A stretch of 64,000 bases of DNA from JACMNW01 sp031413495 (GTDB lineage Bacteria > Pseudomonadota > Alphaproteobacteria > Rhodobacterales > Rhodobacteraceae): contig JANOFE010000030.1 of assembly GCA_031413495.1 (NCBI GenBank), positions 22,507 to 86,506 on the forward strand, written 5' to 3'. The notes under the pieces are model-generated. The model saw only the letters and a program-made list of their open reading frames with translations, was not told the DNA's origin and searched no databases. How positions within the stretch are numbered: the stretch's first letter is position 1; every line of letters begins with the position of its first letter. Below are positions 24,542 to 33,968 of this stretch, piece after piece. Both the position numbers and the translations under genes were made by a program.

Positions 24542-26077
24542 CTACCGCCGCAAGCCCCGGAAATCAGCCAGTTTGAACGCGCCGATCATGGCACCGATAG
24601 CGAAATAGCTGGCGATGCCGGATGTAACCAGCAATGCAAGGCCAATATAGCGCCAGCCGTCTGTGCCCAGCATCGGGCCCAGCACGATGACCATGCCCCA
24701 CAGCACGGCCCCCATGGCAAGTGACGCGAGCACAATGCGGGGCAGACGGTTTCGGCTGCGTGCATCCAGCTGTGATGCGCCCCCCATGCCCCGGCTGCCA
24801 CGCCAGAGTTGCCAAACCATGATCCAGCCAGACAAAGTGGTGGCAATGGCGGCGGCGACAAAGCCGATGATGGGCAGCAGGCCAATGGCGATAGCGGCGT
24901 TCACGATCATCGACACGACCGCGTATTGAAACGGTCGGCGGGTATCTTCGCGGGCGTAATACAAGGGTTGCAACACCTTTTGCAGCACGAACGCGGGCAG
25001 GCCAAGGCCGTAAGCCGCCAGCGCCAGCGCGGTATTAGCGCTGTCATCGGCATCAAACGCACCGCGTTCAAACAAAACTGAAATCAGCGGCATCGCGATG
25101 ATCACAAGCGCCACGGCGGCGGGCAAGGTTAACGCCACTGCAAATTCGGTGCCGCGGTTGAACGAGGCACGGCTACCGTCACTGTCGCCAGACCGCAGGC
25201 GCCTCGACAGATCGGGCAGCAGCACGGTGCCAATGGCGATGCCGACCACGCCCAGCGGCAGTTGGTACAGACGGTCGGCATAAGACAGCCAAGCAACCGC
25301 CCCTTCGGTAAAGCTGGCCACCTGACGGCCAACCAGCAAGTTGATCTGCACAACGCCGCCTGCCAGCACGGCGGGGGCGGCGATCAGGCCGAGGCGTTTC
25401 AATTCCGGCGTCATCCGGGGCATGGACAGGGTCAGACCATAGCCCAAGCGCCGCGCGGAAAACCATGTGAAGGCCAGTTGCACAATGCCGGTGATGGGCA
25501 CTGTCCAAGCCAAGGCCAGCCCCATATCCCAGCGCATCCAATCGGCCAGCAACATGGCCGCGATGAACATCAGGTTCATCAGAACCGGCACGAAGGATGC
25601 TTCGGTAAAGCGGCCAAAGGCGTTCAGCACGCCCGAAAGAAGTGCCACCAGACTGATGAACAGGATGTAGGAAAACCCGATGCGCCCGAACGTGACCGCC
25701 AGATCGAAACGGGCGTCACCCACAAAGCCCGATGCCATCGCCCAGACCAGCCACGGCATCGCCAATGTGCCGATCAGCGAAAACACCACAAGCACGGCTG
25801 CAAGGCCGGAAAATGCATCGCGGGCGAACCCTTGCGCATCTTCCCCGGCCTCCAGCTTTTTGGCGAACATTGGCACGAAGGCCATGTTGAACGCGCCCTC
25901 GGCAAAAAAGCGGCGAAACATGTTGGGCAGCGAAAACGCGATCAGGAATGCTTCGGCAACGGGGCCAGCGCCCAAAAATGCCGCCATCATGATGTCACGC
26001 GCAAAGCCAGCACCACGGGACAACAACGTCCAGCCACCGACGGTCACGAAGCCTTTGACCAAGCGAATGGGTTTCAT
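24542..26077 (-). CDS. murJ: Lipid II flippase MurJ
   Basis: A 511-residue MOP-superfamily membrane protein with about 14 helices. Family motifs are GWTLLSRGAGFARDIMMAAF, IAFSLPNMFRRFFAEGAFN and FERGAFDADDSANTALALAA, then VLQKVLQPLYYAREDTRRPF. It flips lipid-linked peptidoglycan precursors to the periplasm. It starts 30 nt after glnD on the same strand. Confidence 0.95.
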   Translation of the reverse strand: MKPIRLVKGFVTVGGWTLLSRGAGFARDIMMAAFLGAGPVAEAFLIAFSLPNMFRRFFAEGAFNMAFVPMFAKKLEAGEDAQGFARDAFSGLAAVLVVFSLIGTLAMPWLVWAMASGFVGDARFDLAVTFGRIGFSYILFISLVALLSGVLNAFGRFTEASFVPVLMNLMFIAAMLLADWMRWDMGLALAWTVPITGIVQLAFTWFSARRLGYGLTLSMPRMTPELKRLGLIAAPAVLAGGVVQINLLVGRQVASFTEGAVAWLSYADRLYQLPLGVVGIAIGTVLLPDLSRRLRSGDSDGSRASFNRGTEFAVALTLPAAVALVIIAMPLISVLFERGAFDADDSANTALALAAYGLGLPAFVLQKVLQPLYYAREDTRRPFQYAVVSMIVNAAIAIGLLPIIGFVAAAIATTLSGWIMVWQLWRGSRGMGGASQLDARSRNRLPRIVLASLAMGAVLWGMVIVLGPMLGTDGWRYIGLALLVTSGIASYFAIGAMIGAFKLADFRGLRR

Positions 26078-26107
26078 GGCAAGGTCCCGTTCATGCCAAA
26101 ATCCGCG

Positions 26108-28903
26108 TCATGTCTGGGCCCGTTCCACGCCATCAACAATGGCTTGGCGCAGCTTTTTCTCTAATGCGTCTTGCCGTGTTTTGGCGTGCAGTTTCAGGCC
26201 AAACATGTCCTTGACATAAAAGCTGTCCACCACCTGCGCGCCGTAAGTCGCGATCACGGCGCTTGCGATATAAATGTTGTTGGCCGCCAAAGTGCGGGTC
26301 AGATCATATAGCAAACCGGGCCTGTCGCGGGTATCAACCTCGATAATTGTGTAAATCTCCGACCCGTCGTTGTCGAAGGCGATATGGGTGGGAAAGCGAA
26401 ATTCGCGTTCGCGCTTTTTTACTTTGTCCCGGTCTTTCAGCGCATCGCGTGCCACCACTTCACCGCGTAGCGTTTTGTCGATCATGCCTCGCAGGCGCGG
26501 TAGGCGGGCCAGTTCATAAGGTGCGCCGTCAGCATCCTGCACCCAGAAGACGGCGGTGGCATAGCCGTCTTTCGACGTATAGGTGCGCGCATCCACCACA
26601 TTGGCCCCAACCAGCGCCAAGGCCCCGGCCAGACGCGAAAAGATGCCCGGATGATCGGCCAGCGCAAAACAGGCGCGGGTGGCATCGCGGTCAGGTTCCG
26701 GGTGCAGGTCGATGCGAATTTCGCTGTCATCAAGACCCTGCAGCAAGGTCGCGAAAACCACATGCGTATCGGTGGAAAGGCCTTGCCAATAGGGCGCATA
26801 GTGGCGGGTGGCTTCGGCCTGAAAATCGGCATCGCTCCACCCCGAAAGGCGCAGTCGCAAGGCGCGCAAGGCCTCGTCCTGACGGTTTTCGCGGTTCAGC
26901 GTTTCAAGGCCGCCTTCCAGCGCATCACTGGTGTCGCGGTACAACTGGCGCAACAGCTGCGCCTTCCAGTTGTTCCAGGTGTTTGGGCCAACGCCGCGAA
27001 TGTCGCAGACGGTCAGCACCGTCAGCAGATCCAGCCGTTTCTTGGTTTTCACCGCCTTGGCAAAATCACGCACGGTGCGCGGATCGCCGATGTCGCGTTT
27101 CTGCGCCATGTCAGACATCAGCAGATGATAGCGCACCAGCCATTCGACCGTTTCCGCTTCTTCCGCATCCAACCCCAAGCGGGGGGCGACGCGGCGCGAA
27201 ATCTGTGCGCCAAGGATGGAATGATCGTCCGGGCGTCCCTTGCCTATATCATGCAGCAACAGCGCCACAAAAAGGATGCGGCGGTTGACGCCCTCATTTA
27301 GGATGCCAGTCGCGACCGGCAGTTCTTCGACCAACTCGCCACGTTCAATTTGCGCCAGCACCGAGATGGTTTGGATGATATGTTCGTCTACCGTGTAATG
27401 GTGATAGACGTTGAATTGCATCATTGCGACGATGGCTTCAAATTCCGGGATGAAGGCAGCAAGCGCGCCCAATTCGTTCATCCGGCGCAATGCCCGTTCC
27501 GGGTTGCCATGTTCCAGCAAAAGGTCGAGGAAAATTTGTACCGCTTCGGGATCGTCGCGCATGCCGTCGTCGATCAGATCAAGATTACTGGCGATCAGGC
27601 GCATGACGTTGGGGTGCAGCAGGTATTCCGACCGGAGCGCTTCTTCAAACACCCGCAACAGGTTCAGCTTGTCTGACAGGAACGCGCCCGCGTCGATCAC
27701 ATCTATCCGGCCTTGCACCAGCTTATAGCCGGGTCGCACCTGTTGCTTGCGGCGGAACAGGCCCTTCAGGGATGCCTCAGGTTTGGCATGGCGCGCTTCA
27801 AGTTCTGTCAGAAAAATGCGGGTCAGTTCGCCGACCTTTGTGGCCTCGCGAAAGTAATCTTGCATGAAATGTTCAACTGCCCGCCGCCCGCCACTGTCAC
27901 GGTAGCCCATGCGCGCGGCCACTTCGACCTGCATATCAAAGGTCAACTGATCCACCATGCGGCCAGTTACATAATGCAAATGGCAGCGCGCAGCCCACAG
28001 GAAATCTTCAGCGCGGGTAAAGGTGGCGAATTCAACTTCGTTGAACAGCCCGGCAGACACCAACCCGTCGGGCGACGCGACGCGGTGCAGATATTTGCCG
28101 ATCCAATACAGCGTCTGCAGATCGCGCAAGCCCCCCTTGGCCTCTTTCACATTGGGCTCCAGCACGTAGCGCTGGCCACCCTGTCGTTTGTGGCGTTCGG
28201 CGCGTTCGGCGAGTTTTGCATCAATGAATTCAGGGCCGGAATTGCGAAACAGATCTGACCATAGCTTATCGCCCAGCTCTGCCGCCAACAGCGCATGGCC
28301 GACGATAAAGCGGTGTTCCAAAAGGGCAGTGCGAATGGTGATGTCGGTTTTGCCAAGCCGCAGACAATCCTTCACCGTCCGGCTGGCATGGCCGACCTTC
28401 AGTTTAAGATCCCACAAGATATACAACATCGATTCTATCACCGATTCCGCCCAAGGGGTGATTTTCCAAGGTGTCAGAAACAGCAGATCAACGTCTGAAT
28501 GCGGTGCCATTTCGGCGCGGCCATAACCGCCCACCGCCAGCACAGCAATGCGTTCTGCCTCGGTTGGGTTTGGCAAGGGGTGCAAATGGTGGATGGCCAC
28601 AGCAAAGGCTGTCGTGACCAAGCCATCGGTCAGATAGGCCTGCGAGCGCACCAATCGCCGCGCCGCGTGAGGCGATGCCAAGAAAGCAGTTGCAAGGGCC
28701 GCATTGCCGCGGTGTTTGGCCTCGGCAAGATGCCGCACGGCGATGGCGCGGGCGGCGCGGGCATCGGGCTGATTGCCAATCTCAAGGGCAATTGCCGTGA
28801 TCAGGGCCGGCGCATCAATCAGGGTCGCCGCGGGAAGGATCAGGTCTGCCTCTGGCGACGGGGCCACCAGAGGCGATCGTGGCGCAAGGGATGTGTCAGG
28901 CAT
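26108..28903 (-). CDS. glnD: [Protein-PII] uridylyltransferase / uridylyl-removing enzyme GlnD
   Basis: A 931-residue bifunctional nitrogen sensor that uridylylates and deuridylylates PII. Domains in order: nucleotidyltransferase with VLAVGGYGRAEMAPHSDVDL (~125-145), GlnD uridylyltransferase helical region, HD phosphohydrolase (VALLLHDIGKGRPDDHS, ~520), and two C-terminal ACT domains (ADHPGIFSRLAGALALVGAN and DTRDRPGLLYDLTRTLAAN) that bind glutamine. Full length. It sits between the lipoprotein gene (14-nt gap) and murJ. Confidence 0.97.
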   Translation of the reverse strand: MPDTSLAPRSPLVAPSPEADLILPAATLIDAPALITAIALEIGNQPDARAARAIAVRHLAEAKHRGNAALATAFLASPHAARRLVRSQAYLTDGLVTTAFAVAIHHLHPLPNPTEAERIAVLAVGGYGRAEMAPHSDVDLLFLTPWKITPWAESVIESMLYILWDLKLKVGHASRTVKDCLRLGKTDITIRTALLEHRFIVGHALLAAELGDKLWSDLFRNSGPEFIDAKLAERAERHKRQGGQRYVLEPNVKEAKGGLRDLQTLYWIGKYLHRVASPDGLVSAGLFNEVEFATFTRAEDFLWAARCHLHYVTGRMVDQLTFDMQVEVAARMGYRDSGGRRAVEHFMQDYFREATKVGELTRIFLTELEARHAKPEASLKGLFRRKQQVRPGYKLVQGRIDVIDAGAFLSDKLNLLRVFEEALRSEYLLHPNVMRLIASNLDLIDDGMRDDPEAVQIFLDLLLEHGNPERALRRMNELGALAAFIPEFEAIVAMMQFNVYHHYTVDEHIIQTISVLAQIERGELVEELPVATGILNEGVNRRILFVALLLHDIGKGRPDDHSILGAQISRRVAPRLGLDAEEAETVEWLVRYHLLMSDMAQKRDIGDPRTVRDFAKAVKTKKRLDLLTVLTVCDIRGVGPNTWNNWKAQLLRQLYRDTSDALEGGLETLNRENRQDEALRALRLRLSGWSDADFQAEATRHYAPYWQGLSTDTHVVFATLLQGLDDSEIRIDLHPEPDRDATRACFALADHPGIFSRLAGALALVGANVVDARTYTSKDGYATAVFWVQDADGAPYELARLPRLRGMIDKTLRGEVVARDALKDRDKVKKREREFRFPTHIAFDNDGSEIYTIIEVDTRDRPGLLYDLTRTLAANNIYIASAVIATYGAQVVDSFYVKDMFGLKLHAKTRQDALEKKLRQAIVDGVERAQT

Positions 28904-28917
28904 TTTTGGCTGGCGCG

Positions 28918-30093
28918 TCAGAAGCCCGCACCGCCAAAGCTGCGCGGGGCGGCATCAACCACAACCATTTGACCTGCCCGCACCTCTGCCACCGCAAGGC
29001 CGCGATCATTGGTGCCATCAGCACGCAGCCGGAAGATACCGTTGACGCCAACAAACCCTGACCCTTGGGTGAGTGCAGCCCCTGTCAGGGCATTGGCCTT
29101 GCCCTGCTTGACCAGTGCACCGATGGCTGCGATGCCGTCATATGCAAGGCCTGAAATCGGATGCGGCGCTGCCCCAAAGGCGGCCTGATAGCGGGCTTGG
29201 TACTGCTGATAAAGGCCCGGATCGGGCATGGCAAACCATCCCCCCTGAAGCCCCGGCAGGCCAAGTGACGCGGCAGGAACATCCCAACGGGTAAGGCCCA
29301 TGAAGCGCGTTGTCTCAGCGCTTATGCCATTCTCGCGCAGCAGCTGTGTTACCAAGGGCAGGGCACCTGCTGTATCAGCGGTAAAGAAAATCGCATCCGC
29401 GCCACTGGATTTGGCAGCAGCGGCAATGCCCGGAATGGCGGAGACGACACCATTTTGCGAGAATTCATAGTTGCCAACCGACACAACCGAAGCGCCCGCA
29501 TTGGATGCACCCGCCCGGATGGCCGCAAGCCCGATGTCGCCACCGGTGTTGCGATCATGCACAACCATGATGTTACGCTTGCCGTTGCGCACGGCGTAAG
29601 AGGCAAGGCGGGCTGCCGTTGTCTCGAACGTCTGGCCAAGGACAAAGACGTTGCCACCCGCGATATCGGGATTGTTGGAAAAGCTCAGAACATTGATACC
29701 ACTGCTGCTGACGGCCACGCCAGCCGCGTTTGCTTCTTGCGCAAAAACCGGGCCGAGGATGATTTGCGCACCTTCCTCAACGGCGCGGATCGCCATCGCC
29801 TGCGCTTGGCCAGGCTGGCCGCCGGTGCTGTAGACACGCAGATCAATCTGCACGCCGGACAGGTCGGCAATGGCAAGTTTTGCAGCATTCTGCAAGCTTT
29901 GCGCCAGAAATTCATCACCCGCCTGACCGGATCCTGATGGCACCAATAACGCCACGGGAACAGCGGCACCCGCATCAATCGACGGACCGCCCGTTGTTAT
30001 GCCACCGGGTGTACACGCGGCAAGCACAAGTGCGGTTATGCCAACGGCCAATCGGCCCATAGACTTGCGGGCCAGACGCAAAACGGACACCAT
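28918..30093 (-). CDS. LpoA-like penicillin-binding-protein activator lipoprotein (periplasmic-binding-protein fold)
   Basis: A 391-residue protein with a lipobox (ALVLAAC at residues 20-26, Cys26 lipidated). A type I periplasmic-binding fold follows (VPVALLVPSGSGQAGDEFLA, GAQIILGPVFAQEANAAG). It matches the alphaproteobacterial penicillin-binding protein activator family, similar to LpoA and to leucine-binding proteins. It may stimulate a PBP in peptidoglycan synthesis; adjacent murJ supports an envelope role. ATG at 30093. Divergent from rsmI across a 90-bp shared promoter region. Confidence 0.85.
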   Translation of the reverse strand: MVSVLRLARKSMGRLAVGITALVLAACTPGGITTGGPSIDAGAAVPVALLVPSGSGQAGDEFLAQSLQNAAKLAIADLSGVQIDLRVYSTGGQPGQAQAMAIRAVEEGAQIILGPVFAQEANAAGVAVSSSGINVLSFSNNPDIAGGNVFVLGQTFETTAARLASYAVRNGKRNIMVVHDRNTGGDIGLAAIRAGASNAGASVVSVGNYEFSQNGVVSAIPGIAAAAKSSGADAIFFTADTAGALPLVTQLLRENGISAETTRFMGLTRWDVPAASLGLPGLQGGWFAMPDPGLYQQYQARYQAAFGAAPHPISGLAYDGIAAIGALVKQGKANALTGAALTQGSGFVGVNGIFRLRADGTNDRGLAVAEVRAGQMVVVDAAPRSFGGAGF

Positions 30094-30183
30094 GAATTTT
30101 CCCCACTCTGAAAGCGCTTACTTTACCATGCGTTTAGGTTAAGCGGTCCGCTGGGGAAAGCAAATTTTCGAAAGGATCAGGAT

Positions 30184-31056
30184 TTGAGCACCGGCACGCC
30201 GTCGCTGTCACCCCGCGCCATTGTGCCGGGCCTGCATTTCATTGCAACGCCGATTGGGGCGGCGCGCGATATCACGCTGCGGGCACTGGATATTCTGGCG
30301 GGGGCCGATGTATTGGCCGCCGAAGACACCCGCACCCTGCGGCATTTGATGGAAATTCACGGGGTGAGCCTGGGTGATCGCCCGCTTTACGCCTATCACG
30401 AACACAATGACGAGGCGATGCGCCCGCGCCTGATGCAGGCTTTGGCGCTTGGCAAATCAGTGGCCTACGCGTCAGAGGCGGGCACGCCTTTGGTATCTGA
30501 CCCCGGTTTTCAATTGTCCCGCGCCGCAATTGAAGCCGGAATTACGGTGCTTGCCGCACCGGGGGCATCGGCCGTTCTTTGTGCGTTGGCCGTGTCAGGC
30601 TTGCCATCAGACCGGTTTTTGTTTGTGGGCTTTCCGCCGGCAACCAAATCTGCACGGGCAACTTTTCTAAAAGACCTTGCTGCAGTTCAAGCGACGCTGA
30701 TTTTGTACGAATCGCCCAAGCGCATTAACCAATTGTTGGAAGATCTGTCGCAGTATCTGGGGGAAGGGCGCTACGCTGCGGTATGCCGGGAATTGACGAA
30801 GCGATTCGAAGAGGTATCGCGCGGCACACTTGGCGAACTGGCCACTGCGTATTCAGGGCGGGCTGTGAAGGGTGAAATTGTTGTTTTGGTTGACCGGGCC
30901 GGTGAGGCAAAGGTTGATGCCGAAACGGTGGAAGGGGCTTTGACGATGGCTTTGGGACAGATGACCGTAAAAGATGCGGCGGCGGCGGTTGCCGAAGCTT
31001 ACGGTTTGCCGCGGCGCGAAGTTTATCAGCTTGCGTTGAAAATGGGGTCAAAATGA
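30184..31056 (+). CDS. rsmI: 16S rRNA (cytidine-1402-2'-O)-methyltransferase
   Basis: A 290-residue SAM enzyme of the tetrapyrrole-methylase fold. Motifs: HFIATPIGAARDITLRAL, AEDTRTLRHLM, YASEAGTPLVSDPGFQL, APGASAVLCALAVSGLP and ICRELTKRFEE-like VCRELTKRFEEVSRG. It methylates C1402 in the decoding centre. The start is TTG at 30184 with AGGATCAGGA upstream. Its stop overlaps yraN (ATGA). Confidence 0.95.
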   Translation: MSTGTPSLSPRAIVPGLHFIATPIGAARDITLRALDILAGADVLAAEDTRTLRHLMEIHGVSLGDRPLYAYHEHNDEAMRPRLMQALALGKSVAYASEAGTPLVSDPGFQLSRAAIEAGITVLAAPGASAVLCALAVSGLPSDRFLFVGFPPATKSARATFLKDLAAVQATLILYESPKRINQLLEDLSQYLGEGRYAAVCRELTKRFEEVSRGTLGELATAYSGRAVKGEIVVLVDRAGEAKVDAETVEGALTMALGQMTVKDAAAAVAEAYGLPRREVYQLALKMGSK

Positions 31057-31406
31057 GCGGCGCCACGTCGTATCACGCAGGACTTGCTGCCGAGGATCAG
31101 GTGGCACGATTCTATTCCCGGTCTGGGCGCGACGTCTGCGCTCGGCGCTGGCGCGGGTCGGCAGGGGAAATTGATCTGATCGCGCGTAATGGGGCAGAAG
31201 TGATCTTTATCGAGGTAAAGCAAAGCGCCACTCATGCGCTGGCGGCTGAACATCTGACGCCGCGGCAAATGGCGCGAATTTATGCATCAGCATCTGAATT
31301 TCTTGCAGGCGAGCCAGCCGGCCAGATGACGGAATGCCGCTTTGACGTGGCTTTGGTGAATGGTGCGGGGCAAATTGAAATTCTAGAGAACGCTTTCGCC
31401 GCCTGA
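31053..31406 (+). CDS. yraN: YraN/UPF0102 family nuclease-like protein
   Basis: A 117-residue restriction-endonuclease-like fold protein. The conserved core is EIDLIARNGAEVIFIEVKQS with the D-(E/Q)xK catalytic pattern (D46, E57, K59 approx.). The N-terminus GLAAEDQVARFY and the later LTPRQMARI fit UPF0102. Coupled to rsmI by ATGA overlap, a very common arrangement. The function is unsettled; a Holliday-junction-like nuclease role is proposed for the family. Confidence 0.93.
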   Translation: MSGATSYHAGLAAEDQVARFYSRSGRDVCARRWRGSAGEIDLIARNGAEVIFIEVKQSATHALAAEHLTPRQMARIYASASEFLAGEPAGQMTECRFDVALVNGAGQIEILENAFAA

Positions 31407-31466
31407 CAGATTTGCATCCTGCGCAGGCATAGGTCATCTAGAGGGTCTTGAAACCCGGAGATGACG

Positions 31467-32411
31467 ATGACCTTGAAGGTAGCGCTGCAGATGGACCCGA
31501 TCGGGTTGGTTAACATCAATGCCGACAGTACCTTTCGTATTGCATTGGAAGCGCAGGCGCTTGGGCACAGCTTGTTCTTCTATACCCCTGACAAGTTGGC
31601 GTTTGTTGAGGGACGGGTGATTGCACGGGGATTTCCAATCACCTTGCGGCGCGAGGTTGGCAATCACGTCAGTTATGGCCCCGAAACCGAAGTGAATCTG
31701 GCCGAATTTGATGTGGTTTGGCTGCGTCAGGATCCGCCTTTTGATATGGGCTACATCACATCCACGCATTTGCTGGATATGATCCACCCCAAAACACTGG
31801 TGGTGAATGACCCGTTTTGGGTGCGCAATTACCCTGAAAAGCTGTTGGTTTTGCGGTTCCCGGATTTAACGCCGCCTACGGCAATTGCGCGGGATCTGCA
31901 GACGATCCGCGACTTCAAGGCCCGGCATGGCGATATTATTCTGAAGCCGCTTTATGGCAATGGCGGTGCGGGCGTATTCCGCCTTGATCCAAACGACCGC
32001 AATCTGGCGTCTTTGTTTGAGATGTTCACCGGCATCAATCGGGAACCTTTGATCGTGCAAAAGTTTTTGCCCGACGTGTCCAAAGGCGACAAGCGGGTGA
32101 TTTTGGTTGATGGCGCGCCTGTTGGTGCCATCAACCGCGTGCCACAGGCGGGGGAAACCCGGTCCAACATGCATGCAGGCGGGCGGCCAGAAAAAGTTGG
32201 CCTGACTGCGCGTGATCTTGAAATTTGCGCAGCAATCGGGCCGACGTTGCGGGAGAATGGCCAAGTTTTTGTCGGCATTGATGTGATTGGCGACTATTTG
32301 ACTGAAATCAACGTCACCTCACCCACTGGCATTCAGGAGTTGGAGCGCTTTGATGGCACCAATACTGCCGAACGTATTTGGCAAGTGATCGAGGCAAAAC
32401 GCCGGGCTTAG
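31467..32411 (+). CDS. gshB: Glutathione synthetase
   Basis: A 314-residue ATP-grasp enzyme that joins gamma-glutamylcysteine to glycine. Signature regions: VALQMDPIGLVNINADSTFR at the start, WLRQDPPFDMGYI, DIILKPLYGNGGAGVFRL (ATP loop), INRVPQAGETRSNMHAGGRP, and INVTSPTGIQELERFDG (magnesium and substrate end). ATG at 31467 has GGAG at good spacing; ATG 31461 is too close to it. The stop overlaps the comM stop tail-to-tail by 4 nt. Confidence 0.96.
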   Translation: MTLKVALQMDPIGLVNINADSTFRIALEAQALGHSLFFYTPDKLAFVEGRVIARGFPITLRREVGNHVSYGPETEVNLAEFDVVWLRQDPPFDMGYITSTHLLDMIHPKTLVVNDPFWVRNYPEKLLVLRFPDLTPPTAIARDLQTIRDFKARHGDIILKPLYGNGGAGVFRLDPNDRNLASLFEMFTGINREPLIVQKFLPDVSKGDKRVILVDGAPVGAINRVPQAGETRSNMHAGGRPEKVGLTARDLEICAAIGPTLRENGQVFVGIDVIGDYLTEINVTSPTGIQELERFDGTNTAERIWQVIEAKRRA

Positions 32412-33922
32412 CCCTTGGTGCTGGCCGCCAGCCGAAAGCTGACCGCTTCGGCAATATGGGGTTGGCGCACACCCGCAGATCCATCCAGATCAGCGATGGT
32501 GCGCGCCACGCGCAAAACACGGTGATAGCCGCGTGCAGATAGGCCAAAGCGATCGGCGACGCGGGCCAATAGCGCGCGCCCTTCGGCGTCGGGGTTGGCT
32601 ATTTCTTCCAAAACTGCCCCCTCGGCATCGGCATTGACGCGCATCGCGGGCTGGTCCGCAAAGCGCATGGTTTGAATGGCACGGGCGTCGGCCACACGGG
32701 CAGACACTTCGGCTGAAGTGTCACCGGACGCGGGCAGATCAAGATCGGTATAGGCAACGGGCGGCACTTCGATGCGAAGATCAAAGCGGTCCATCAGGGG
32801 GCCGGAAATGCGCCCGATGTAATCATCACCGCACAGCGGGGCTTTGCTGCAGGATCGGGACGGGTCGGTCAGATAACCGCATTTGCAGGGGTTGGCTGCG
32901 GCGACCAGCAGGAATTTGCACGGATACTTCACATGCGCATTGGCGCGGGCCACCACAATCTCGCCGGACTCGATGGGTTGGCGCAGGGTTTCCAACACGG
33001 GGCGCGGAAATTCGGGGAATTCATCTAAAAACAGCACACCGTTATGGGCCAAGCTGATCTCGCCCGGTTTTGCCCCGCGCCCACCGCCGACGATGGCCGC
33101 CATAGAGGCCGTGTGATGCGGCTCGCGGAAGGGGCGTGCGCGGCTGATGCCGCCATCCGTCAACAACCCCGCCAACGAATGGATCATCGAAGTTTCCAGC
33201 GCCTCAATCGCCGACAGGGGCGGCAATATGCCGGGCAGACGCGCGGCCAGCATGGATTTCCCCGATCCCGGAGAGCCGATCATCAGCACATGGTGCCGCC
33301 CAGCGGCAGCAATTTCCAATGCGCGTTTGGCACGTTCCTGGCCCTTCACATCGCGCAGGTCGCGCCGAAAGCTGGCGGGCTCAACTTCGCCCGCCTCGGC
33401 CGGGGTCAGCGGCGATTGGCCAGTGTAATGGCGCACCACTTCGGACAGGGACGATGCCGCCAATACTTGCGTTGCACCCACCCAAGCGGCTTCTGCCCCG
33501 CAGGCCTTGGGGCACAGCAGGGTGCGGTCTGCTTCCGCTGCGGCCATCGCGGCGGGAAGCGCGCCGATCACCGCGATCAGGCGACCATCAAGCGATAGTT
33601 CCCCCAAGGCGACGGTGCCTTCAATTTCATCCTTGGGGATGATTTCCAATGCGCCCAGCAGCGCCAATGCGATGGGCAGATCGAAATGCGAGCCTTCCTT
33701 TGGTAAATCAGCTGGCGACAGGTTTACCGTAATGCGCTTTGACGGCAGGGCAATTGACATTGAGGCAAGCGAGGCCCGGACGCGTTCCTTTGCCTCGGAC
33801 ACGGCTTTATCAGGCAGGCCGACGATGGAAAACGATGGCAGACCGGGGGCAACGGCGCATTGCACCTCGACGATGCGCGCCTCGACCCCCTCAAAGGCCA
33901 CTGTGTAGGCCCGTGCGACCAT
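32408..33922 (-). CDS. comM: ComM/YifB family AAA+ Mg-chelatase-like ATPase
   Basis: A 504-residue helicase-like AAA+ protein. An N-terminal S5/Lon-like ChlI domain (VEVQCAVAPGLPSFSIVGLP) is followed by the Mg-chelatase AAA+ core: Walker A MIGSPGSGKSMLA (~217), Walker B GVLFLDEFPEFPR, and the zinc-finger-like insertion AANPCKCGYLTDPSRSC ... APLCGDD. The C-terminal Mg-chelatase domain ends SFRLAAST. It is implicated in recombination/branch migration in transformation. ATG at 33922 has GGAG upstream. Confidence 0.95.
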   Translation of the reverse strand: MVARAYTVAFEGVEARIVEVQCAVAPGLPSFSIVGLPDKAVSEAKERVRASLASMSIALPSKRITVNLSPADLPKEGSHFDLPIALALLGALEIIPKDEIEGTVALGELSLDGRLIAVIGALPAAMAAAEADRTLLCPKACGAEAAWVGATQVLAASSLSEVVRHYTGQSPLTPAEAGEVEPASFRRDLRDVKGQERAKRALEIAAAGRHHVLMIGSPGSGKSMLAARLPGILPPLSAIEALETSMIHSLAGLLTDGGISRARPFREPHHTASMAAIVGGGRGAKPGEISLAHNGVLFLDEFPEFPRPVLETLRQPIESGEIVVARANAHVKYPCKFLLVAAANPCKCGYLTDPSRSCSKAPLCGDDYIGRISGPLMDRFDLRIEVPPVAYTDLDLPASGDTSAEVSARVADARAIQTMRFADQPAMRVNADAEGAVLEEIANPDAEGRALLARVADRFGLSARGYHRVLRVARTIADLDGSAGVRQPHIAEAVSFRLAASTKG

Positions 33923-33968
33923 ATCCCAAACTCCGTTCACCTTGGTTAACGGAGTGGACGGTAAAGGT